Part shown: one piece after another, positions 1 through 7,091 of the stretch | Position numbering within the stretch: the stretch's first letter is position 1 | Layout of the letters: the number at the start of each line of letters is the position of its first letter | DNA from: Streptomyces sp. AC555_RSS877 | GTDB taxonomy: Bacteria > Actinomycetota > Actinomycetes > Streptomycetales > Streptomycetaceae | Direction of reading: 5' to 3' | NCBI RefSeq assembly: GCF_019049245.1 | Contig: NZ_JAGMUK010000218.1 | Location: forward strand, 220,208 to 284,207 | Length of the DNA stretch: 64,000 nucleotides | Program-made: the position numbers and the translations under genes | Notes under the pieces: generated by a model | Told to the model about the DNA's origin: nothing | What the model saw: only the letters and a program-made list of their open reading frames with translations | Database searches by the model: none

Positions 1-143
1 TGGAGCAGTTCGAGCTTCGCCGTGACGGGGACACCGAGGAGCGTGGACAGGCCGGGGCTCGGCACCGTCGGGGTGCGTACGACGTGTCCGGCGATCCGCT
101 CAGCCGCGTTCTCGATCTCCGTGATCCCGATCAAGTCAGTCAT
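1..143 (-). CDS. threonine/serine dehydratase-like PLP enzyme, N-terminal part (runs off the window)
   Basis: Only about 47 N-terminal codons lie in the window; the gene continues beyond base 1. The peptide begins MTDLIGITEIENAAERIAGH, followed by VVRTPTV and, near the edge, KLELLQ. This pattern (HVVRTP, then K-LE-LQ) is the usual N-terminus of fold-type II PLP threonine/serine dehydratases, which deaminate Thr or Ser to the 2-oxo acid. The ATG at 143 directly abuts a GGGAGG motif with no spacing. The in-frame TTG nine bases further in (134) has normal Shine-Dalgarno spacing and may be the true start. The PLP lysine lies outside the window, so the subfamily cannot be settled. Confidence 0.7.
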   Translation of the reverse strand, partial: MTDLIGITEIENAAERIAGHVVRTPTVPSPGLSTLLGVPVTAKLELL

Positions 144-215
144 CCTCCCGGCGCGGGGCGATGATCCACGCCGCCTCGCACCCTGGCGTGCGGCGCGGCG
201 CGGGTCAACTCGGAA

Positions 216-1244
216 TCAGAGGTCGCGCCGTACGAGGAAACCCAGCAGAGACCGCAGGTCGGCGGCTGCGCCCTGCGTGATCGGCACGTCGGCGAGGGCC
301 GAGTCCACGGCGGTGACCTGGCGGCGCGCCTCGGCCAGCGCCGCGGCCCGGCCGCCCGCCTCGTCGACCAGCGCGGCCGCTTCCCCGGGCTCCTCGGCGG
401 ATTCCAGGAGGGCGACGAGCCGTCCCGTCGCGGGGCCTGGCGCGTCGAGCGCCGCCAGTACCGGGAACGTCTTCTTCCGCTCCCGCAGATCGCCGTGGAC
501 GGGCTTGCCGGTGACGGCCGGATCTCCCCAGATCCCCAACACGTCGTCGACGATCTGGAAAGCGACCCCGAGGTGCCGCCCCGCCCGGTCGAGGGCGGTG
601 ACCGTGGCGGCCGGCGCTCCGCCGAGCAGGGCGCCCAGCGCGGCGGCGCAGCCCAGCAGCGCGCCGGTCTTGTGTTCGGCCATCGTGCGGTACGCGTCCG
701 GCCGCACCCGGCGCCGCCCCGTCCACGGACGCGAGGCGAACAACAGGTCGTCGGCCTGCCCGCGCACCAGGTCGCCCAGCGCTCCGGACAGCAGACGCAG
801 GGCCGCGGGGCCGGCCGTCGGCGTCGCGGCGAGCGTCTCGACGGCCAGGGCGAACAGCGCGTCACCCGCGAGGACCGCCGGACCGGTGCCGTACGCCTTC
901 CACACGGTCGGGCGGCGGCGCCGGGCCGCGTCCCCGTCCATGATGTCGTCGTGCAACAGGGAGAAGGCGTGCACCAGCTCCACCGCGACCGCCGCGGGCA
1001 CCCCCGTCCGCCCCGACGCACCGGCCGCCTCGGCCCCCAGGACGGCGAGCGCCTGCCGCACCCCCTTGCCGCCGGACGCGACGGCGGGCCCGCCGCCCAC
1101 CTCGCACCAGCCGAAGGAGTACGCGGCCATCTCACCGACCCACGGATGCATCCGTCCGACGGCGTCCCGCAACGCGGGCCGCACCAACGCGCGGCAGCGG
1201 TCCAGGACTTCGGGCGCGGCTACGGCCGACGTCAGTGCCGTCAC
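216..1244 (-). CDS. polyprenyl diphosphate synthase (trans-isoprenyl synthase family)
   Basis: 342 aa, full length for the family. It condenses isopentenyl diphosphate with allylic diphosphates to give a longer prenyl diphosphate; it is cytosolic and Mg-dependent. Visible motifs are GGKGVRQAL at 58-66 (substrate-binding Lys/Arg), the first Asp-rich motif DDIMD at 99-103 within HDDIMDG, EHKTGAL near 200, and the second Asp-rich motif DDVLGIWGD at 233-241. Its ATG overlaps the TGA of the upstream TPR gene by four bases (ATGA), so the two genes are probably translationally coupled. No terpene cyclase or prenyltransferase lies beside it, so chain length and end product are unknown. Confidence in the family is high; confidence in product length is low. 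Confidence 0.9.
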   Translation of the reverse strand: MTALTSAVAAPEVLDRCRALVRPALRDAVGRMHPWVGEMAAYSFGWCEVGGGPAVASGGKGVRQALAVLGAEAAGASGRTGVPAAVAVELVHAFSLLHDDIMDGDAARRRRPTVWKAYGTGPAVLAGDALFALAVETLAATPTAGPAALRLLSGALGDLVRGQADDLLFASRPWTGRRRVRPDAYRTMAEHKTGALLGCAAALGALLGGAPAATVTALDRAGRHLGVAFQIVDDVLGIWGDPAVTGKPVHGDLRERKKTFPVLAALDAPGPATGRLVALLESAEEPGEAAALVDEAGGRAAALAEARRQVTAVDSALADVPITQGAAADLRSLLGFLVRRDL

Positions 1245-2281
1245 CGTACGGCCCCGGCCCGCAGGCCGAACTCGTCCTGCGCCCGCGCCACCATCTCCCG
1301 CGCGTGCCGCAATCCGATCCGTTCCAACACACGGGTCAGGTCCGCCAGTTCGGCTGCGGTCTCGGCGCGGTCGCGGCCGAGCCGGGCCAGGGACTTGGCC
1401 AGTCCGAGCCGGGCCAGCGCCTCCCCGCGCGGCTCGCTCATGGCGCGGAACTCCGCCAAAGCCTGCTCGTACAGGTCACGGGCCTCGGCGTAACGCCCGG
1501 CGCGGTACAGGACGTTGCCGCGCATCTTGTGGTTGTACGCCAGCGCGCTGGACAGCTTCATCGTGCGGCACGTCGTCTCCGCCTCGGACAGCAGGGCGAG
1601 CGCCCGCCCGGTGTCGCCGTCGCGCACGGAGACGACGTCGGCGAGCCCGCGCAGCGCCCAGGCGTGCCCCCGCCGGTCGTCGGCGCGCGCGGCGATCCCG
1701 GCCGCCTCCTCGAACATCGCGTACGCCGTGTCGTACGCACCGGTGTTGCGGTGCATCTGCGCGATGCCCTCCAGCGCCCACACCGTGTGCCGTGCCTCGC
1801 CGCGTCGGCGGGCCTCGGCGAGCAGCTGCTCGTGCAGCCTGCCGACGGCCTCGTAGTCACCCTGGATACGGCCGGTCTCGGCCAGGCCCGCCAGGGAGTA
1901 GCCGCGGACGACGATGTCTTCGCCGCGCTCACCGAGTTCGGCCGCGAGCTCCAGAAGTCGTCGGGCCAGGGCCAGGGCGCCGCGTTGTCGGGCCAGTGTG
2001 CCGCCGCTCCACAGCGCCCACGCCATCGCCGCGAGGTCCCCGGCCGACCGGGCCGCCCGGTAGCTCGCCTTCCACGCCCGGTCCGCCTCCCCGATCCGAC
2101 CGAGCCGGCGGTGCGCCTCGGCGACCGCGAGCCCGGAGCGTGCCGCCTCCCCGTGCTGCCCGGCCCGCTCGGCGGCCCTCAACTGCTCGGTGCCGGCGGC
2201 CAGTACGTCGGTGAGTGAGGAGTTCACGGACAGGGTGGTGAGGGCGCCCTGGTACTCCGGGGCGAATGCCTTGCCGTACAT
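1241..2281 (-). CDS. tetratricopeptide (TPR)-like helical repeat protein
   Basis: 346 aa, soluble, with no signal peptide. From about residue 30 it is almost all paired amphipathic helices with TPR-type spacing. Examples are AEAHRRLGRIGEADRAW, ALEGIAQMHRNTGAYDTAY, and YNHKMRGNVLYRAGRYAEAR followed by DLYEQALAEF, giving roughly six to seven repeats. TPRs are protein-interaction scaffolds; no catalytic or DNA-binding motif is visible. It is the first gene of an operon with the polyprenyl synthase (ATGA overlap at 1241-1244), so a role in controlling or scaffolding that enzyme is plausible but inferred. Start chosen at ATG 2281, with GAAAGG about six bases upstream. A three-copy GTGTATA repeat lies 38-76 bases upstream and may be its operator. 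Confidence 0.8.
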   Translation of the reverse strand: MYGKAFAPEYQGALTTLSVNSSLTDVLAAGTEQLRAAERAGQHGEAARSGLAVAEAHRRLGRIGEADRAWKASYRAARSAGDLAAMAWALWSGGTLARQRGALALARRLLELAAELGERGEDIVVRGYSLAGLAETGRIQGDYEAVGRLHEQLLAEARRRGEARHTVWALEGIAQMHRNTGAYDTAYAMFEEAAGIAARADDRRGHAWALRGLADVVSVRDGDTGRALALLSEAETTCRTMKLSSALAYNHKMRGNVLYRAGRYAEARDLYEQALAEFRAMSEPRGEALARLGLAKSLARLGRDRAETAAELADLTRVLERIGLRHAREMVARAQDEFGLRAGAVR

Positions 2282-2318
2282 GCATGCCTTTCGGTCCGTA
2301 CACCCAGCTGCTATTCAG

Positions 2319-2357
2319 CGCGTGTATAAATCGCGTGTATACGCAGTGTGTATAGTG
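2319..2357. promoter_or_regulatory. three direct repeats of GTGTATA at exact 13-bp spacing upstream of the TPR/polyprenyl operon
   Basis: GTGTATA occurs at 2322-2328, 2335-2341 and 2348-2354, each copy 13 bases after the last. The AT-rich cores stand out in a very GC-rich intergenic region of 184 bp. On the minus strand the cores read TATACAC and could include a -10 element for the TPR gene. Iterated direct repeats like this are typical of multi-subunit activator or repressor binding; no specific regulator can be named. Confidence 0.5.
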
Positions 2358-2465
2358 CGGCGGAAATCAGCCCCGGCCCGAAGGCCGGGGCTTGGTCTGT
2401 CGCCGATCAAGACGCGGGCGGAGCCGAACGGGTTGCCCGTGAGGCGCAGATCACCTCACGAGGCC

Positions 2466-3143
2466 TCAGTGCTGCTGGGGCTTCTGGGGCGTGGCCTCGC
2501 TCGGCCGGACGACGACATGCCCCTGACCCTGGAGCATCAGCTGCACGGCCTCGCCGGAGCCGCCGCGCAGCATCGACCCGATGGACTGTGAACGGTGCAG
2601 CGAGGTGGTCAGCCCTGCCGTCCAGCCGACGATGGCGTCCGTGTCGACGTACACCGGGTACTGCGGCGAGACCGGAATGACCAGCGGATCGCCGTCGCAC
2701 ACCAGGCCCAGCTTGCCCTGCCCGCTGAACACGCTGTTGAACAGGCCGCCGCCGGTCATGCCGGCGCCCTTGACGGTGGCGATCCGGTACGACAACGAGG
2801 CGTCGAAGCACAGGACGTTGCGGCCGTTGACGGTGAACTCGTCGCCGGGGTCGATCTCGACGACGAAGCAGTTCTGCGCCTCGTGCGCGAACCAGGCCTC
2901 GCCCTGCCCGCGCACCGCCATGAGGGGCAGCCCCTCACCGGTGACCGCGCGCTTGAGCATGCCGCCCACGCCCTGGCCCTTGCGCTCGAACTGGAGACTG
3001 CCGCGGTAGGCGATCATCGCGCCCTGGCGGGCGAGCATCTCGCCGTTCACCGCGTACTTGACGCACTTGGAGTTCTCGACCGTCATGCCCGGCGCGGCGG
3101 CCGGCTGCACCATGTGCTCGCTGGAAAACAGATCACCCTTCAT
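2466..3143 (-). CDS. AIM24 family protein
   Basis: 225 aa from ATG 3143 (MKGDLFSSEHMV). An upstream in-frame ATG at 3179 would add 12 unconserved-looking residues; the 3143 start has an AGGA about nine bases upstream. The protein is Gly- and beta-rich, with segments such as ARQGAMIAYRG, GEGLPLMAVRG, GEAWFAHEAQ and GQGHVVVRPSE, matching AIM24 (TRAP-like double beta-helix) proteins. The molecular function of bacterial AIM24 proteins is not established. It lies just downstream, on the same strand, of the TerD-CAP fusion, separated by 114 bp, so cotranscription is possible. Confidence is good for the family, none for function. Confidence 0.85.
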   Translation of the reverse strand: MKGDLFSSEHMVQPAAAPGMTVENSKCVKYAVNGEMLARQGAMIAYRGSLQFERKGQGVGGMLKRAVTGEGLPLMAVRGQGEAWFAHEAQNCFVVEIDPGDEFTVNGRNVLCFDASLSYRIATVKGAGMTGGGLFNSVFSGQGKLGLVCDGDPLVIPVSPQYPVYVDTDAIVGWTAGLTTSLHRSQSIGSMLRGGSGEAVQLMLQGQGHVVVRPSEATPQKPQQH

Positions 3144-3257
3144 GCAGGCATCCTGTCCCGGAGGAACACCTTCCGCCAAGATCGCGGACGGGGGCGCTTT
3201 CGGTACGGCTGTCCCGGGTGCGGCTGCCTGGGCAAGTGATGCCTCGGGACGTCCTCC

Positions 3258-4658
3258 TCACGCGCCGAACAGCTGTGTCCAGTACGTGCCCGCCGGGCCG
3301 CCGCCCGCGAAGCCGATCCCGAGGTGGGTGAAGGCGGGCTTGAGGATGTTGGCCCGGTGCCCCGGGCTGTTCATCCAGCCCTCCACGACCTCGGCCGCAG
3401 AGCGCTGGCCGCAGGCGATGTTCTCGCCGATCGAACGCCGTGTGGAGCCCGCGGCGGCGGCCCGGTCCCAGGGCTGGGTGCCCTCGGGTGAGGTGTGGGA
3501 GTAGAAGGCGCGGGCCGCCATGTCCGCGCTGTACGCCTGCGCGGCGGCGGCCAGCAGCGGATCCACCGCGAGGGGCGCCAACCCGGCCCGGGCGCGCTCC
3601 CGGTTGGTGAGCGTGACGACCTCGGCCTGCGCACGCGCCAGCTCGGCGGGCGTGAGGGGCCTCGCCCACAGCGCGGTCCAGTACGTGTCACCGGAGCGGG
3701 CGTCGGTGACGTACGCCAGGCCGGCGTGGGTGAACGCCGGGTCGTGCACGGTCCGCCGGGGCTGTTCGGTACGCAGGCAGTACGCCACGAACTCGGCGGG
3801 GGTGCGTGGCCCGGAGACCAGGTGCTCGCCGATCGTGACGTACGCGTATCCGGCCGCGGTGACGCGCTGGTGGACGGAGACACCGTCCGCGCCCTGAACG
3901 CCGAGCCGCCCGGCCGAGGCCATGGCGGCCGCGTGGGCGCGTGCCGCGGCGGCGAGGCGGGCGTCGAGGGAGACCGGCGGCGAACCGACGGCGGAACGGG
4001 CGGAGTTGACCAGGCCGAGGAAGCCGTCGGACTCGGGGCCGGGTGGCGGCGGTGCCGGGCGGGCCGGGCGGGCCGGAGAGGGGACGCGGGGTGCCGGGCG
4101 GGCGAGGGGTGGCGCGCCGGGCGCCGGGCGGGTCGTCGACGGGGCGAACGTCGACGGGCCCGGCGGGGACGGCTGTGGGTCGTCGGCGACGTCCACCCCG
4201 AAGTCGCGGGCCAGACCGGCCAGGCCGTCGGCGTAGCCCTGCCCCAGGGCTCGAACCTTCCAGCCGTCGCCGCGCCGGTAGATCTCCGCGAGGAGCAGGA
4301 CGGTCTCCTGGCGCGGGCGTGGCGGGGCGAACCGGGCGAGCGGGCGGCCGCCCGCGCCGGTGACGTGCAGGGTGGGGGCGGGCAGCCGGCCCAGGGGAGT
4401 GGCGGGATCGGCGGCGCTGACCACCACCGTGACCCGGGTGGCGCCGGCCCGCAGACCCGGCGGATCGACGGTCAGCGTGTCGCCGTGCAGGCGGGCGCCC
4501 GCAGCGGACGGCTGGTTGTAGAAGACGAAGTCGTCGTCACCCCGGACCTTGCCGTCGTCGTCCGTGATGAGCGCGGACACGTCGAACGGGCCGGGGACCC
4601 GGACGGTCACGGCACCGTCCGGGAGGGGCAGATTGCCCCCGGGGTCCAGTTCGCTCAT
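3258..4658 (-). CDS. TerD-domain protein fused to two CAP (SCP/PR1-like) domains
   Basis: 466 aa from ATG 4658, with GGAG about ten bases upstream. Residues 1 to about 155 are a TerD-type domain: LPDGAVTVRV, ALITDDDGKVRGDDDFVFYN, then ETVLLLAEIYRRGDGWKVRA. The paired acidic DDDG and DDDF clusters resemble the Ca-binding loops of TerD stress proteins. A Pro-rich linker follows (about 165-220). Two CAP domains follow: a first, degenerate one (about 222-335, VNSARSAVG to DTYWTALWARP) and a canonical C-terminal one (about 340-466, LTNRERARAGL, YSHTSPEGTQPWDR, GENIACG, SPGHRANIL, GTYWTQLFG). No signal peptide is visible, although CAP domains are usually extracellular. TerD proteins act in tellurite and stress responses. 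The combined role is unknown. Confidence 0.88.
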   Translation of the reverse strand: MSELDPGGNLPLPDGAVTVRVPGPFDVSALITDDDGKVRGDDDFVFYNQPSAAGARLHGDTLTVDPPGLRAGATRVTVVVSAADPATPLGRLPAPTLHVTGAGGRPLARFAPPRPRQETVLLLAEIYRRGDGWKVRALGQGYADGLAGLARDFGVDVADDPQPSPPGPSTFAPSTTRPAPGAPPLARPAPRVPSPARPARPAPPPPGPESDGFLGLVNSARSAVGSPPVSLDARLAAAARAHAAAMASAGRLGVQGADGVSVHQRVTAAGYAYVTIGEHLVSGPRTPAEFVAYCLRTEQPRRTVHDPAFTHAGLAYVTDARSGDTYWTALWARPLTPAELARAQAEVVTLTNRERARAGLAPLAVDPLLAAAAQAYSADMAARAFYSHTSPEGTQPWDRAAAAGSTRRSIGENIACGQRSAAEVVEGWMNSPGHRANILKPAFTHLGIGFAGGGPAGTYWTQLFGA

Positions 4659-4750
4659 CGTGCCGCTCCGCTGTCGTCGTCCGGGACCCCTGGGGGCTGT
4701 CCGGACAACGTGCGTCAGCGCACGGGCGTTCCCGCCCGCCCGGCCGGCGG

Positions 4751-6004
4751 TCAGTCCAGGCCGATCCCCGGGGCGATGTCCTCGTGCCGTTCGACCGGCG
4801 TGGCGGATCCACGCGTCGCCCTGCTCCGCTTGCCGCAGAACGCGGACTCCAGCGTGCCCAGCATCGTGTTGAGGACCGTGCCGTTGTTGGACGTGTTGGC
4901 GAGTGCGCTGAGGCTGCGCCCGCCGTGCTTCGTGGTGAAGGCGTACGTGTAGTAGCCCTGGACGGCACCCGTGTGGCCGTACACGGACACACCGCACGAC
5001 AGGGTGCGGCGGCGCAGCCCGAGCCCGTACGCCTGATTGCTGCCCGCCGGCACCCACCGCTTCATCTGCGCCAGCTGCGCGGCCGAGGTCAGCCGGCCGC
5101 CGAGCAGTGCGGTGAGGAAGGTGTTGAGGTCCCGGGTGCTGGAGATGAGGGCGCCCGCGCTCTGCGCCCAGGACGCGGTCTGTCTGGTGGCGTCGACCAG
5201 CGCGCCGCCCGTCTGGTCCGGGGCGAGGTACCCGCGCGCGTGGCGGCCCGGGATCCTCGTGGCGGGGTGCACGTAGAAGGTGTCCCGCAGCTGCAGGGGC
5301 GTGATGATCCGGTTCCGGTACTCGGTGCCCACTTTGTGGCCGGTCAGTTTCTCGACCAGCATCCCCGCGATGACGAAGTTGGTGTTGGAGTAGGAGTGGA
5401 CGGCACCCGGCGCGTTGGTCCGCGGCCGGCGCAGCGACCGGTCCACCAACTGGCGGGGGGTGAAGACCTTCGTGCGGACCGCCTCGAATCCCGGGACCGT
5501 CCTCGCGAACATCTCGTTCGTGTAGTCGTACAGTCCGCTGCGATGGCTCAGTAGGTGCCGGACGGTGATCCGGCTGTCGGGCAGCAGCCCCGGCAGATGG
5601 CGGTTGACCGGGGAGTCGAGCGTGAGCTTCTTCTCGTCGACCAGTTGCAGCAGCACCGTCGCGGTGAAGATCTTGGTGACACTGCCGATGCGGAAGCGGT
5701 CCCCGTCGTCGATGGTCCGCCCGGTCTTCCGGTCGGCGACACCCGCGGCGGCCAGGCGTACCGTGCCGCCGCCGTTGCTGCCGCCGCTGTCGATCCGCGC
5801 CATCGCGCCGGGAGCTCCCTGCTTCAGGGCGGTGCGCAGGACGCTCCCCAGGCCGGTGAGATCGGGTTTCGGCAGGGCGCCGGCCGAGCTGGTGCCGGCC
5901 TCGGAGGCCGTCGATTCCCGGGGTGCGGCATGCGCGGGAACCGCCAGGAGCGACAAGAGAACCGCCCCCGCCACCGTGCCCCTGCGCGCTGTTGCTGATG
6001 CCAT
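4751..6004 (-). CDS. secreted serine hydrolase, D-alanyl-D-alanine carboxypeptidase/class C beta-lactamase family
   Basis: 417 aa from ATG 6004, which has AGGAG nine bases upstream; the ATG at 6037 lacks a ribosome site and is not preferred. An N-terminal signal peptide is clear: basic residues, then VAGAVLLSLLAVPAHA with an AxA cleavage site. Catalytic motifs are SVTK (Ser nucleophile and Lys, inside IGSVTKIFTATVL), YSN (VHSYSNTNFV) and HTG (YGHTGAVQGYY). The family acts outside the membrane on D-Ala-D-Ala peptides or similar esters and amides. The C-terminal tail after FCGKRSR is short and unconserved-looking. Substrate cannot be told from sequence; DD-peptidase is the usual annotation. Confidence 0.88.
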   Translation of the reverse strand: MASATARRGTVAGAVLLSLLAVPAHAAPRESTASEAGTSSAGALPKPDLTGLGSVLRTALKQGAPGAMARIDSGGSNGGGTVRLAAAGVADRKTGRTIDDGDRFRIGSVTKIFTATVLLQLVDEKKLTLDSPVNRHLPGLLPDSRITVRHLLSHRSGLYDYTNEMFARTVPGFEAVRTKVFTPRQLVDRSLRRPRTNAPGAVHSYSNTNFVIAGMLVEKLTGHKVGTEYRNRIITPLQLRDTFYVHPATRIPGRHARGYLAPDQTGGALVDATRQTASWAQSAGALISSTRDLNTFLTALLGGRLTSAAQLAQMKRWVPAGSNQAYGLGLRRRTLSCGVSVYGHTGAVQGYYTYAFTTKHGGRSLSALANTSNNGTVLNTMLGTLESAFCGKRSRATRGSATPVERHEDIAPGIGLD

Positions 6005-6060
6005 GCGACTGCACTCCTGTTCCTGTCGGAGAGTCACATCGACACAGCAACCACAGGGTT

Positions 6061-6085
6061 GGTCACGTGGTCACTCGGTGATCAC
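6061..6085. promoter_or_regulatory. repeated GGTCAC / GTGATCAC motifs upstream of the serine hydrolase gene
   Basis: GGTCAC appears at 6061-6066 and 6069-6074, followed by the perfect 8-bp palindrome GTGATCAC at 6078-6085. All lie 57-81 bases upstream of the serine hydrolase start. This is a plausible regulator-binding cluster; no cognate factor can be named. Confidence 0.25.
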
Positions 6086-6150
6086 TGCGCGATGCGGATG
6101 CGCGCAGTATCGCTGCCGAATCGCCCGAAACCGGCTATTTCGGGTCTGGT

Positions 6151-6505
6151 TCACCGCTGCTCCACCTGCTCGCGCACGGAGAACACGACATCGCAGGACG
6201 GGCATCGGCCCTCGCCGAACACATACGTCAGCGCCCGGGCGACCTGCGTCCGGCCCGCCCCGACCGCCGCCCGGTGCAGCCGGGCCCCGACGCCCTCCAG
6301 CCGGTCCGGGTCCGCCGGTGCGAGCTCGGCCCGCCCCTCCTCGCCCACGGCGCCGCGGCCGACGTAGTCACCGGCCGCGGCGAAGGTCCCGTACGAGCCG
6401 AAGGCCACGAAGAGCCCGCCTCCGCATGCCGGGCAGTCGAGTTCGTACTCCTCGTCGCACACGCCTTCCAGCTCCCGCGACCACACGGGAACGCCCTCGA
6501 AGGCG
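6151..6505 (-). pseudogene. 3' remnant of a zinc-ribbon-containing protein gene
   Basis: The minus-strand frame ends cleanly at 6151 and reads convincingly from about PVWSRELEGVCDEEY onward: CPACGG, then about 80 residues, then YVFGEGRCPSCDVVF. The two CxxC pairs form a zinc-ribbon-like C-terminus. Upstream of about 6505 the frame loses protein character, because the opposite strand there is an alpha-galactosidase fragment. The N-terminal portion of this gene is therefore missing, with no start codon or ribosome site at the break. The remaining part resembles C-termini of uncharacterised Streptomyces proteins; function unknown. The exact junction is uncertain by about 15 bases. Confidence 0.6.
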
Positions 6506-6988
6506 AGGACAGAGCCAAGGGCCTCAAGGCCGGCATCTACCTGCCCGCCGGGCTGGAGAAGGAGGCGTACGGCGCCGGCCAGGTGCCGATCTGGAACGCC
6601 GACGGCTGCACGACCGCCGACATCGTCTACGGCGACCTGCGCACCACCAACGGCTGGGACAGCTCGTACAAGCTCGACTTCTCCCAACCCTGCACCCAGA
6701 AGTACACCGACTCCCAGGCACAGCTGCTCGCCGGCTGGGGCTACGACTTCCTCAAGCTCGACGGCGTCGGCGTCGGCCCCGGTTCCGGCAAGAGCGGCGA
6801 CCAGTACGACAACGTTGCCGACGTGGCCGCCTGGAACAAGGCGATCGCCGGCACCGGCCGCCCGATCCACCTCCAACTGTCCTGGTCCCTCCGGTCACGC
6901 TGAAGGCGGGCAGCAACTCGGTCACCTTCGACAGCGGTACGGGCTACGCCCCGACATCGACCGCATGGACGTCCCGAAGCCGTCCTGA
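6505..6988 (+). pseudogene. internally deleted GH27-type alpha-galactosidase remnant
   Basis: From about 6510 the plus frame reads RAKGLKAGIYLPAGLEKEAY, TTADIVYGD, TNGWDSSYKLDF and WGYDFLKLDGV, the core beta-strands of a family 27 glycosidase; the Asp of LKLDG is the usual nucleophile position. The fragment has no 5' end. At about 6888 (after LQLSWSL) the catalytic domain jumps directly to VTLKAGSNSVTF, a carbohydrate-binding-module-like C-terminus, so much of the catalytic domain and linker is deleted. Near 6953 one base appears lost: the expected APDIDRMDVPK reads only after a frame shift, and then ends at TGA 6986-6988. The gene is dead by three lesions. Confidence 0.75.
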
Positions 6989-7091
6989 CCGCGTGCGAGT
7001 TCTGGGAGGCGGACACGTGGCGTACGGTGACAAGGTCTGGACCGTGAGTCTGAAGCCGGGGGAGTCCGTAGCGTTGGAAGGACCTCACACG

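Noticed and set aside
144..215. Possible terminator hairpin after the polyprenyl synthase
   Set aside because: GC-rich with several short alternative pairings but no single long stem or U-tract.
22..2214. 730-codon plus-strand open frame opposite the polyprenyl synthase and TPR genes
   Set aside because: Its translation is low-complexity Arg/Pro/Ala sequence produced by high GC third positions; the minus-strand genes show clear motifs and ribosome sites. Similar shadows occur opposite almost all genes here and were left out.
3258..6050. A single 930-codon minus-strand frame
   Set aside because: Only its 3' half (from ATG 4658) is the TerD-CAP protein; the rest overlaps the serine hydrolase in another frame and has no domain content.
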